A stretch of DNA of 13,634 nt, taken from NCBI GenBank assembly GCA_020024765.1, contig JAHHTG010000023.1, positions 1-13,634 on the forward strand. The letters are read 5' to 3'. The notes beneath the pieces are model-generated. The model was not told the DNA's origin. It was given only the letters and a program-made list of their open reading frames with translations, and ran no database searches. The DNA is from Thomasclavelia sp. Lineage in GTDB: Bacteria; Bacillota_I; Bacilli_A; Erysipelotrichales; Erysipelotrichaceae. Shown here piece by piece: positions 1 through 6,677 of this stretch. The translations under genes and the position numbers were made by a program. The stretch's first letter is position 1. Each line of letters opens with the position of its first letter.

Positions 1-1470
1 GTCATGAGCACCACCTTCAACGATTGAAGTTGAAGATACAAGTGTTAACTTAGCTTTATCTCTAAATTCAGGAATAGTTAAGGCTCCACAGTTACACATA
101 GTTGATTTAACTTTAGCAATTGTAACTGCGACATTGTCTTTTAATAGACCAGCATATGGAACATAAGCATCAACGCCTTCTTCAAACTTTAATGTCTTAG
201 CACCACCCAAGTCATAACGTTGCCAGTTACGAGCGTGGTTAGAACCTTCGCCCCAATATTCTTTGTAGTAAGAACCATTTAGCATAACTTTTGCAGATGG
301 AGATTCTTCGAATCTTGAGAAATAACGACCAAGCATTACAAAGTCACTACCCATAGCTAATGCTAAAGTGATGTGATGATCGAATACAATACCACCATCA
401 GAACAGATTGGAACATATTCACCAGTTCTTTCAAAATATTCATCACGAGCTCTTGCAACATCAATAACAGCTGTTGCTTGACCACGACCAATACCCTTTG
501 TTTCGCGTGTGATACAAATTGAACCACCACCGATACCAACTTTAATAAAGTCGGCACCAGCTTCAGCTATGAAATTAAAGCCATCAGCATCAACTACGTT
601 ACCAGCACCAACTGCTACCTTGTTGCCATAGTGTTCTTTAATCCATTTAATTGTAAGTTGTTGCCATTCTGAGAAACCTTCAGAAGAGTCAATACATAAA
701 ACATCAACACCAGCTTCAATTAAAGCAGGAACACGTTCAGCGTAGTCACGAGTATTGATACCAGCTCCAACTAAGAAACGTTTTTTATCATCTAGTAATT
801 CATTTGGATATTCTTTATGAGATTCGTAGTCTTTTCTAAATACTAAGTAAACTAACTTTTGATCATCATCGATTACTGGAAGAGAATTTAATTTATGTTC
901 CCAAATGATATCGTTACATTTAGTTAAATCATCATGAATTGAACCACAAACAATTTTTTCAAATGGTGTCATGTATTTTTCAACTAATTCATCTTTTCCA
1001 ACATGGTTAACACGGTAGTCACGAGAAGTGATAATACCTAATAATTTACCATTTGATGTACCATCTTCAGTTACTGCAACTGTAGAGTGATTAGTCTTTT
1101 CAATGATTTCTAATAATTCACCAATTGTTTGGTTAGGGCGAACATTTGAATCAGATACAACGAAACCAGCTTTGTAGTTCTTAACACGACGAACCATTGC
1201 GGCTTGTTGTTCAATTGTTTGTGAACCATAAATAAATGATAAACCACCTTCTTTTGCAAGAGCGATTGCTAATTTATCATCAGATACAGCTTGCATGATT
1301 GCTGAAACTAGCGGAATGCGTAATTCGATTCTACTCTTTTCGCCTTTTTTGTGTCTTAAAAGTGGTGTAGTTAAATCTACACGATCAGGAATATGCTCAG
1401 ATGAAGAGTATCCTGGAACTAATAAATATTCATTAAATGTGTGAGAAGTTTCCTCAAAAAATTTTGCCAT
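1..1470 (-). CDS. guaB: IMP dehydrogenase, Tritrichomonas-like type (3' end cut by window)
   Basis: This enzyme oxidises IMP to XMP with NAD+, the first committed step of GMP synthesis, in the cytoplasm. The reading frame is open from the ATG at 1470 to the window edge, giving 490 codons; about 13 residues are probably missing. The N-terminal barrel half begins MAKFFEETSHTFNEYLL. Two CBS domains interrupt the barrel at roughly residues 95-220, and the catalytic half follows. Asp261 lies in CIDSSEGFSEW, the catalytic Cys319 in GGGSICITRE, the flap Arg418-Tyr419 in NWQRYDLGG, and Glu431 follows in FEEGVDAYV. The loop reads GSICITRETKGIGRGQ rather than the usual bacterial GSICTTRIVAGVGVPQ. Recalled T. 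foetus IMPDH (503 residues) has the same residues at the same numbers and a near-identical ending. The start has AGGAGG at 1476-1481, 5 nt upstream. The gene is divergent from proS. Confidence 0.96.
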   Translation of the reverse strand, partial: MAKFFEETSHTFNEYLLVPGYSSSEHIPDRVDLTTPLLRHKKGEKSRIELRIPLVSAIMQAVSDDKLAIALAKEGGLSFIYGSQTIEQQAAMVRRVKNYKAGFVVSDSNVRPNQTIGELLEIIEKTNHSTVAVTEDGTSNGKLLGIITSRDYRVNHVGKDELVEKYMTPFEKIVCGSIHDDLTKCNDIIWEHKLNSLPVIDDDQKLVYLVFRKDYESHKEYPNELLDDKKRFLVGAGINTRDYAERVPALIEAGVDVLCIDSSEGFSEWQQLTIKWIKEHYGNKVAVGAGNVVDADGFNFIAEAGADFIKVGIGGGSICITRETKGIGRGQATAVIDVARARDEYFERTGEYVPICSDGGIVFDHHITLALAMGSDFVMLGRYFSRFEESPSAKVMLNGSYYKEYWGEGSNHARNWQRYDLGGAKTLKFEEGVDAYVPYAGLLKDNVAVTIAKVKSTMCNCGALTIPEFRDKAKLTLVSSTSIVEGGAHD

Positions 1471-1493
1471 ATGCGCCTCCTAGGTTGCCTTAA

Positions 1494-1522
1494 ATAATAA
1501 TATATTTACTATACAATTTCAA
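1494..1522 (-). promoter_or_regulatory. Predicted sigma-A promoter of guaB
   Basis: On the minus strand a -35 box TTGAAA (1517-1522) and a -10 box TATTAT (1494-1499) are separated by 17 nt, each one mismatch from consensus. Transcription would start near 1487, giving a very short leader of about 17 nt before the guaB ATG. There is no room for a riboswitch between this promoter and the gene. Confidence 0.7.
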
Positions 1523-1538
1523 GGGATTAATGTATACT
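1510..1538 (+). promoter_or_regulatory. Predicted promoter of proS
   Basis: A -35-like TATACA (1510-1515) and a -10 TATACT (1533-1538) are separated by 17 nt. The predicted start near 1545 precedes the ribosome site at 1550-1555. This promoter overlaps the divergent guaB promoter, so the two genes share a very compact control region. The -35 matches consensus at only 4 of 6 positions, so the call is moderate. Confidence 0.5.
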
Positions 1539-1548
1539 TTTAAAGTAT
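1534..1548. repeat. Inverted repeat over the proS -10 and start region
   Basis: ATACTTT and AAAGTAT form a perfect 7-bp inverted repeat around a single central T. It overlaps the predicted proS -10 box and start site, which is a typical operator position. In an AT-rich intergenic region a 7-bp repeat can occur by chance, so a regulatory role is only a possibility. Confidence 0.3.
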
Positions 1549-1549
1549 T

Positions 1550-1555
1550 GAGGAG
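1550..1555 (+). promoter_or_regulatory. proS ribosome binding site fixing the start at 1563
   Basis: GAGGAG lies 7 nt before the ATG at 1563. An upstream in-frame ATG at 1530 has no ribosome site and sits next to the predicted -10 box, so it is unlikely to be within the transcript. The start at 1563 is therefore preferred. Confidence 0.8.
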
Positions 1556-1562
1556 ATATTTT

Positions 1563-3245
1563 ATGAAAATTAAGGATAGTTACTTCTTCACATTACGTGA
1601 AGATGTTAAAGATGAAGACTCAATTAGTGGTAACTTACTAGTAAAAGCTGGTTTCATCAAAAAGACTTCAGCCGGTGTTTATATGATGTTACCTCTTGGA
1701 TTAAGAGTTGAACAAAAAATCGAAGAAATCGTTCGTCGCCATATGAATGAAACTGGTGCACAAGAAGTTCGTATGCCAGGATTAATTCTACAAGACTACT
1801 ATGAAAAATCTGGAAGACTTGCAAACTTCGGACCAAGTTTGTTTAGATTAAAAGATCGTACAGGCAAAAACTTTGCTTTAGGTCCAACACATGAAGAATT
1901 ATTTGTACTTGCAGCTAAGAACATGATTCGATCATACAAGAATATGCCTTTTGCACTACATCAATTTCAAACTAAGTTCCGTGATGAACCACGGGCACGT
2001 TTTGGTTTAATTCGTGTTAAAGAATTCGTCATGCAAGATGGTTATTCGTTTGATGCTGATGAAGCTGGCATGGATGTAAATTACAATAAATTCTTTGAAG
2101 CATACAAACGTTCATTTGATGAAATTGGCATCAACTACCGTATCGTTAAAGCGGATACAGGTGTCATGGGTGGTTTATTAAGTGAAGAATTCCAAGCTAT
2201 CACGCCAATTGGTGAAGATACAGTTGTATATTGTGATGATTGCGGTTACACATCGAATCTAGAAATTGCTGAATGTAAAGAAGTTGATCAACCAACAACT
2301 TTAGAATTAAGACAAAAAGAATTGGTTAATACCCCTCACGCAGGTACAATTGAACAAGTGTGCGAATTCTTAGGTCAGCCAAGCGAAAAATTCATTAAGA
2401 CATTAATTTATGTCTGTGATGGTAAACCATATGCAGTATTGGTACGTGGTGATAAGGAAGTATCTGAAACTAAACTTCAAAAACTATTAAAAGCAAACGA
2501 AGTAGCACTAGCTGATCCTGCAACAGTTGTCGAAGTAACAAACGCTAAAGTAGGTTTCGCTGGTCCAATCGATATTAAATGCCCAGTCATTCTTGACTTA
2601 GAAGCTAGCCACATGCACAACTTCATTGTAGGTGCTAACCAAACTGATTATCACTATATTAATGTGAATATCGCAGATTTCAAAGCTGATTACATCGCTG
2701 ATGTGCGTCAAGTTAAAGAAGGCGATATTTGTCCATGCTGTGGTAAGAAACTTAAGTTCACTAAAGGTATCGAAATCGGTAATACTTTCAAACTTGGCAC
2801 TAAGTACTCAGAAGCCTTAGACTTAACTTACCTAAACAAAGAAAATAAGAGTGACTATGTTTGGATGGGTTGTTACGGTATCGGTATTGGCCGTTGCATG
2901 GCTGCAATTGTAGAACAAAACCATGATGATAAAGGTATTATTTGGCCTGAAAACATTGCCCCTTACCAAGTTGCCATTGTCAACATCTCAAACAAAGATG
3001 AAAATCAAGTTCGCATCGCTAACGAATTACATGATGCTTTAGTTGCTAAAGGCGTAGATGTCTTACTCGATAATCGTGATGAAAGACCAGGTGTTAAATT
3101 TAATGATATGGAATTAATTGGTATCCCTCACCGTATTACTGTTGGTAAGAAAGCTGCTGAAGGCATTGTTGAAGTTAAACATAGAAATAGTGACGAAGTA
3201 CTTGAATTAAGCATTGATGAAGTTATTAATTACTTCGCAAAATAA
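1563..3245 (+). CDS. proS: Prolyl-tRNA synthetase, bacterial type with editing insert
   Basis: ProRS charges tRNA-Pro with proline in the cytoplasm. The 560-residue product is the usual length of the long bacterial type. Class II motif 2 is seen around residues 139-155 (FRDEPRARFGLIRVKEF) and motif 3 around 439-444 (GIGIGR). The YbaK-like INS editing domain lies between them at about 230-385, and the C-terminal anticodon-binding domain holds the LLDNRDERPGVKF segment. Two Cys pairs flank the insert, Cys224-x2-Cys227 and Cys390-x2-Cys393, forming a possible zinc knuckle; I recall similar pairs in clostridial ProRS, while the E. coli enzyme lacks them. The gene has its own promoter and terminator and appears monocistronic. 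The start chosen is ATG 1563 with GAGGAG 7 nt upstream. Confidence 0.96.
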   Translation: MKIKDSYFFTLREDVKDEDSISGNLLVKAGFIKKTSAGVYMMLPLGLRVEQKIEEIVRRHMNETGAQEVRMPGLILQDYYEKSGRLANFGPSLFRLKDRTGKNFALGPTHEELFVLAAKNMIRSYKNMPFALHQFQTKFRDEPRARFGLIRVKEFVMQDGYSFDADEAGMDVNYNKFFEAYKRSFDEIGINYRIVKADTGVMGGLLSEEFQAITPIGEDTVVYCDDCGYTSNLEIAECKEVDQPTTLELRQKELVNTPHAGTIEQVCEFLGQPSEKFIKTLIYVCDGKPYAVLVRGDKEVSETKLQKLLKANEVALADPATVVEVTNAKVGFAGPIDIKCPVILDLEASHMHNFIVGANQTDYHYINVNIADFKADYIADVRQVKEGDICPCCGKKLKFTKGIEIGNTFKLGTKYSEALDLTYLNKENKSDYVWMGCYGIGIGRCMAAIVEQNHDDKGIIWPENIAPYQVAIVNISNKDENQVRIANELHDALVAKGVDVLLDNRDERPGVKFNDMELIGIPHRITVGKKAAEGIVEVKHRNSDEVLELSIDEVINYFAK

Positions 3246-3251
3246 TTATTT

Positions 3252-3273
3252 AGTAGCCTTCGGGCTACTTTTT
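3252..3273 (+). terminator. Intrinsic terminator after proS with UUCG tetraloop
   Basis: A 7-bp stem AGTAGCC/GGCTACT (3252-3258 with 3263-3269) closes a TTCG loop with C-G closure, the very stable C(UUCG)G tetraloop, and is followed by TTTT. It lies 7 nt after the proS stop. Confidence 0.88.
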
Positions 3274-3317
3274 AAGTTAATTCATTTAAATTAGTTAATT
3301 ATTTAACTACATCACTA

Positions 3318-3345
3318 TTTATTCTTATAACATAAATGATATAAT
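3318..3345 (+). promoter_or_regulatory. Extended -10 promoter of the small membrane protein gene
   Basis: TGATATAAT at 3337-3345 is a perfect extended -10 element (TGnTATAAT). Only a poor -35 (TTTATT, 3318-3323, spacer 16 nt) is visible, as often seen with extended -10 promoters. The transcript would start near 3352, just before the ribosome site at 3357-3361. Confidence 0.65.
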
Positions 3346-3367
3346 TAACAAGTATTGGAGGTTTTAT

Positions 3368-3637
3368 ATGAGTAAAAACAATAAAAAGAAGCAAAATCGT
3401 GTTTGGGTTGATGAATCTAAACAAGACTATAATATGTTTTGCGTAATGGGCTTCGCAATTTCATTAGTGACTTTTTACTTTGAACATAATGGTATCGTTT
3501 CGTTAATTGGTGCTATTGTTTCATTAATTGGTATTCTACAATATCGTAAGAAACATGAACGCGGACTTGTGTTTGCTGTTGTTGGTTTAGCTGTTGGCAT
3601 CATCAGTTTCATCCAACAAATGTTATTAATCATCTAG
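3368..3637 (+). CDS. Small membrane protein, DUF4190-like
   Basis: This is an 89-residue protein of unknown function. A basic, hydrophilic N-terminus (residues 1-20, rich in Lys and Asn) precedes hydrophobic stretches at about 23-38, 43-57 and 67-88. The short basic segment QYRKKHERG lies between the second and third. The pattern of Gly-rich hydrophobic helices around a small basic linker followed by GLVFAVVGLAVGI resembles DUF4190-type small membrane proteins; this is pattern recognition, not a search. GGAGG at 3357-3361 lies 6 nt before the ATG. The gene has its own promoter and terminator, so it is a single-gene unit whose neighbours give no functional clue. Confidence 0.85.
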   Translation: MSKNNKKKQNRVWVDESKQDYNMFCVMGFAISLVTFYFEHNGIVSLIGAIVSLIGILQYRKKHERGLVFAVVGLAVGIISFIQQMLLII

Positions 3638-3650
3638 TAGAATCTACTAT

Positions 3651-3671
3651 GCCGCATTTGCGGCTTTTTTT
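3651..3671 (+). terminator. Intrinsic terminator after the small membrane protein gene
   Basis: A 5-bp all-GC stem GCCGC/GCGGC with an ATTT loop is followed by seven T residues. It lies 13 nt after the stop codon. Confidence 0.85.
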
Positions 3672-3683
3672 ATTGCAAAATAA

Positions 3684-3713
3684 AAACTCCTAATCAAAAT
3701 TGATTAGGAGTTT
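3684..3713 (-). terminator. Terminator of the thrS-lipoprotein unit
   Basis: A perfect 13-bp stem (3684-3696 with 3701-3713) with a 4-nt loop lies 5 nt beyond the stop codon of the minus-strand lipoprotein gene. On the minus strand it is followed by a T-rich run (TTATTTT). It backs onto the plus-strand terminator at 3651-3671, so the convergent units are insulated from both sides. Confidence 0.88.
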
Positions 3714-3718
3714 ATTAA

Positions 3719-4675
3719 CTATTTAACGTAGAGATCGTTTGTTAGTGTCAAATCAAACAGTGATAGTAACTCATTAATTTCTTCAACACATTCATTAGCA
3801 TAGACAAACTTAAGAGCTAAACGCGGATAAACTTCACTCAAAAGTTCTGGATTTACAAATCCTAAAGTTTCAAAATCAATAGGCAAACTTGTAATTTTCG
3901 AACTATTTGCATTAAAGGATTGAATCGAATTATCTAGATGTGAAATAAATTCAATGACACCAGTAAAATCACAGTGCATAATTTCATCTTTCACAAATAT
4001 CGCATTGACAGGATAATTATCAAAACCAGTTTGTTCCTCATAGAGATTTTGTAAGTCGAAGATTTCAACTAATTCATCACCTTCTGCATTATTTTCATAA
4101 GAACCTCTAATTTTAGTAAGCATTGGTTCTTGCATAAGTCCAACATGGTCCCCTTTTTCCAACATTTGAGAAGCCACTTCCGAACTCGTTTCATGATAGT
4201 TAATCACTATTTTGCTGCCAATAAGATCATGTACTAATTCTAGCACTTTACCAGGGATTAATTCTTCCCCAAAGGCCTCGATATTCTTGTAACGACGTGT
4301 ATTGCCGACAATGTGATAGTTCCCCCATGAAACAATACCAAGTAAACGATAATTATCTGTATTTTTGATTTGACTAAGCCCCAAATTTATTGGGGCAATA
4401 ATCAAATCTTGTTCAGCTGTCACAAATTCATTCATCAACGAATTTGTATCTTCAGCGATATGATAGTCAACTGTAAATTCTTGATCAACAAGAGTACCAG
4501 CAAAACTCAAAGCAGCTACACCACTAGGAGATGCAATTGAGATATTGTAATGTTTTTGTTCATTACCTTTGATAAATTGACTGTCTTCTTTACTTAATAA
4601 TGTTAAACCTAATGTACAAGAAGCGATAATAATCAAAACAATTAAAGTTATGATAATTCTCTTCTTATTTTTCAT
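3719..4675 (-). CDS. Orphan ABC-type substrate-binding lipoprotein (SsuA/NMT1-like)
   Basis: This is a predicted 318-residue extracytoplasmic solute-binding lipoprotein. The N-terminus is a basic stretch (MKNKKR), then a hydrophobic run, then a lipobox IASC with Cys20 as the lipidation site. The mature part contains ASPSGVAALSFAG (49-60), LIIAPINLG (91-99) and GLMQEPMLTKI (179-189). These fit the nitrate/sulfonate/thiamine-precursor (SsuA, NMT1/THI5) binding-protein family: phosphate-like glycine loop, hinge strand and the EP helix. The ligand cannot be read from sequence. No permease or ATPase gene is adjacent, so its transporter must lie elsewhere or it acts alone. The ATG at 4675 overlaps the thrS end by 11 bp. 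A longer version from TTG 4696 is possible but puts a poorer signal peptide on the protein. No good ribosome site is visible, which suggests translational coupling to thrS. Confidence 0.82.
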   Translation of the reverse strand: MKNKKRIIITLIVLIIIASCTLGLTLLSKEDSQFIKGNEQKHYNISIASPSGVAALSFAGTLVDQEFTVDYHIAEDTNSLMNEFVTAEQDLIIAPINLGLSQIKNTDNYRLLGIVSWGNYHIVGNTRRYKNIEAFGEELIPGKVLELVHDLIGSKIVINYHETSSEVASQMLEKGDHVGLMQEPMLTKIRGSYENNAEGDELVEIFDLQNLYEEQTGFDNYPVNAIFVKDEIMHCDFTGVIEFISHLDNSIQSFNANSSKITSLPIDFETLGFVNPELLSEVYPRLALKFVYANECVEEINELLSLFDLTLTNDLYVK

Positions 4676-6410
4676 AAGCTTTTGTTTCTTTTTCAACTTT
4701 GAACTTGTTTACACATTCTTCAAGAGTCATTGTTGATGTTTCTTTGTGGCCAAATTTGCGGACTGTAACTGTGTTGTTTTCTTCTTCGCCATCACCTAAT
4801 ACTAAAGTATAAGGAATCTTATGAGTTTGTGATTCACGAATTCTGTAACCCATTTTTTCATTACGGTCATCAATTTCAACACGTAGTCCAACAGTTTCTA
4901 AAGCTTCCTTAACCTTATTTGCATAAGCTAAATGCTTTTCGTGATGAACTGGAATGATATTAATTTGACGAGGTGCTAACCATAGAGGGAACGCTCCACC
5001 ATAGTGTTCAATTAAGATACCAATGAAACGTTCGATTGAGCCAAAGATAACACGGTGTAACATAACAGGACGCTTCTTAGAACCATCAGCATCAATATAA
5101 GTTAAATCAAATCTTTCAGGTAAGTTCATATCAAGTTGGATTGTGCCACATTGCCATACACGGCCTAGTGAATCCTTAATATGGAAGTCTAGTTTTGGAC
5201 CATAGAACGCACCATCACCTGGATTAATCTTGCATTCATGACCTGCCTTATGACAAGCTTCTTCAAGAGCCTTTTCACTCTTATCCCAAATCGCGATATC
5301 GCCAATATATTTTTCTTCAGGACGAGTTGATAATTCGATATCATATGTTAAACCAAAGATACTGTAAGTACGATCGATGAAATTGATTAATCTTACTACT
5401 TCTTCTTCGATTTGATCTTCACGCATAAATAAGTGAGCATCATCTTGAGTAAATGTACGAACTCTAAATAAACCATTTAAGGCTCCTGATGCTTCGTGAC
5501 GGTGTACTTGACCAAGTTCACCTATTCTTAAAGGTAAATCTTTATATGAGTGTAGTGAGTTTTTATAAACTAACATACATCCTGGGCAGTTCATTGGTTT
5601 GATAGCGAAGACACGATCATCAATTTCTGATGTATACATATTTTCACGATAGTTGAACCAGTGACCAGAAAGTTCCCATAATTCCTTGTTTAACATAATA
5701 GGAGTTTTAATAAATTGGTAACCTTCTTTAGTGTGTTCTTGATACCACCAGTTTTCTAGTTCATTTCTTAGAATCATACCATTGTTTAAGAAGAATGGGA
5801 AACCAGGTCCATATTCACTCATCATAAATAAGCCAAGTTCTTTGCCGAGTTTACGATGATCACGTTTCTTAGCTTCTTCAATCATAGCTAAGTGTTCATT
5901 TAATGCTTCTTCTGTTTCGAAACAAACACCATAAATTCTTTGTAGCATCTTGTTTTTGGCATCATTTTTCCAGTAAGCGCCAGAAACTTTTAATAGTTTA
6001 AAATGTTTTAATAATTTAACGCTTTCAACGTGTGGACCACGGCATAAATCTGTGAAGTCCCCTTGGCTGTAGCAAGAAATAACAGTTTCATTTTCATCCA
6101 TATGTGAAATAAGATCTAACTTATATTCATCATCTTTGAACATTTCAAGTGCTTCAGCTTTTGAAATTTCATGACGGACAATGCGTTTACCATCCTTAGA
6201 AATCTTTTTCATCTCTTTTTCAATCTTAGGTAAATCTTCCTCAGTTAAAGTTACATCGCCCAAATCGATATCATAGTAGAAACCATCTTCAATGACAGGT
6301 CCAACCCAGAATTTTGCATTTGGATATAAATGCTTGACAGCTTGTGCAAGCAAATGTGCACAGCTATGATTCAATACATTTAAGTTTGAATCTTCTTTAA
6401 TGTTAATCAT
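4665..6410 (-). CDS. thrS: Threonyl-tRNA synthetase lacking the TGS domain
   Basis: ThrRS charges tRNA-Thr and edits mischarged Ser-tRNA. The product has 581 residues, against about 640 in E. coli. It begins directly at the N2 editing domain, with site residues His15, His19, Cys123 and His127 (HSCAH and CRGPH motifs). The catalytic core holds the zinc ligands Cys275, His326 and His452, matching recalled E. coli Cys334, His385 and His511 at a constant offset of 59. Class II motif 2 is RHEASGALNGLFRVRTFTQDD (split here as RHEASGA and LFRVRTFTQDD), and the anticodon-binding domain follows from about 480. The missing N-terminal part corresponds to the TGS domain. The upstream sequence is the T-box leader, so this is not a misplaced start. 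GGAGG at 6416-6420 fixes the ATG at 6410; a GTG at 6422 overlaps that site and is rejected. Confidence 0.96.
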   Translation of the reverse strand: MINIKEDSNLNVLNHSCAHLLAQAVKHLYPNAKFWVGPVIEDGFYYDIDLGDVTLTEEDLPKIEKEMKKISKDGKRIVRHEISKAEALEMFKDDEYKLDLISHMDENETVISCYSQGDFTDLCRGPHVESVKLLKHFKLLKVSGAYWKNDAKNKMLQRIYGVCFETEEALNEHLAMIEEAKKRDHRKLGKELGLFMMSEYGPGFPFFLNNGMILRNELENWWYQEHTKEGYQFIKTPIMLNKELWELSGHWFNYRENMYTSEIDDRVFAIKPMNCPGCMLVYKNSLHSYKDLPLRIGELGQVHRHEASGALNGLFRVRTFTQDDAHLFMREDQIEEEVVRLINFIDRTYSIFGLTYDIELSTRPEEKYIGDIAIWDKSEKALEEACHKAGHECKINPGDGAFYGPKLDFHIKDSLGRVWQCGTIQLDMNLPERFDLTYIDADGSKKRPVMLHRVIFGSIERFIGILIEHYGGAFPLWLAPRQINIIPVHHEKHLAYANKVKEALETVGLRVEIDDRNEKMGYRIRESQTHKIPYTLVLGDGEEENNTVTVRKFGHKETSTMTLEECVNKFKVEKETKAYEK

Positions 6411-6415
6411 AATTT

Positions 6416-6420
6416 CCTCC
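6416..6420 (-). promoter_or_regulatory. thrS ribosome binding site
   Basis: GGAGG on the minus strand lies 5 nt before ATG 6410. It is immediately downstream of the T-box terminator, so it is transcribed only when the leader reads through. Confidence 0.85.
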
Positions 6421-6628
6421 ACAATAAAATAAAAAAGGTGAAACCAAAAGGTCGCATTAGCGAGGTCCCACCTTATCTTATTACTCTATGCTTTTAACGC
6501 AAGCTTACGATAACCGATTACCGGCACTACTCATAAGGAGTAACTAATTATTCTCTCGGATTACTTTCACCAACCGTAACCTCTCTAACTTCTAGAATAA
6601 CAAGTCATATCTTAATCAAAGTATTTAC
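6421..6628 (-). ncRNA. T-box leader of thrS
   Basis: This leader senses uncharged tRNA-Thr and controls thrS by antitermination. Stem I features are visible on the minus strand: AGAGAG at 6581-6586, the apical GGTTGGTG at 6568-6575, and a helix TTATTCT/AGAATAA (6594-6600 with 6548-6554). The T-box antiterminator is clear: AAGG, a bulge TGGGACC (6464-6470), an inner TCGC/GCGA helix, then CCTT closing at 6448. The competing terminator follows (6431-6474). The specifier is not certain; ACT at 6539-6541 is the only Thr codon I find on the 3' side of stem I. UGGG would pair with a pyrimidine discriminator base (C, or U by wobble). The gene downstream is the strongest argument for a threonine specificity. 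Confidence 0.93.
6431..6474 (-). terminator. Regulatory terminator of the thrS T-box
   Basis: AAGGTGGGACC (6464-6474) pairs with GGTTTCACCTT (6435-6445) over 11 bp including two G-U pairs, enclosing the small TCGC/GCGA hairpin, and is followed by a run of T. It uses the same bases as the antiterminator at 6448-6474, so the two folds exclude each other. Confidence 0.9.
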
Positions 6629-6634
6629 TATTTT

Positions 6635-6662
6635 AGTATAGCCAATTTCAAATTTATGTCAA
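6635..6662 (-). promoter_or_regulatory. Promoter of the thrS T-box transcript
   Basis: A perfect -35 TTGACA (6657-6662) and a -10 TATACT (6635-6640) are separated by 16 nt on the minus strand. The start would be near 6628. The -35 lies only 15 nt beyond the sufB stop codon, with no intrinsic terminator in between. Confidence 0.82.
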
Positions 6663-6677
6663 TCAGTTAGCACAAGA

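Noticed and set aside
363..557. A 64-codon open frame on the minus strand
   Set aside because: It lies inside guaB in another frame, its product has a low-complexity Val/Leu-rich sequence, and no ribosome site supports it.
3275..3300. Two AGTTAATT direct copies 18 bp apart
   Set aside because: They are short and sit in very AT-rich sequence. The terminator and the extended -10 promoter account for this intergenic region.
4676..4696. TTG start at 4696 for the binding lipoprotein
   Set aside because: ATG 4675 gives a normal short basic start to the signal peptide and the common stop-start overlap. The TTG has no better ribosome site.
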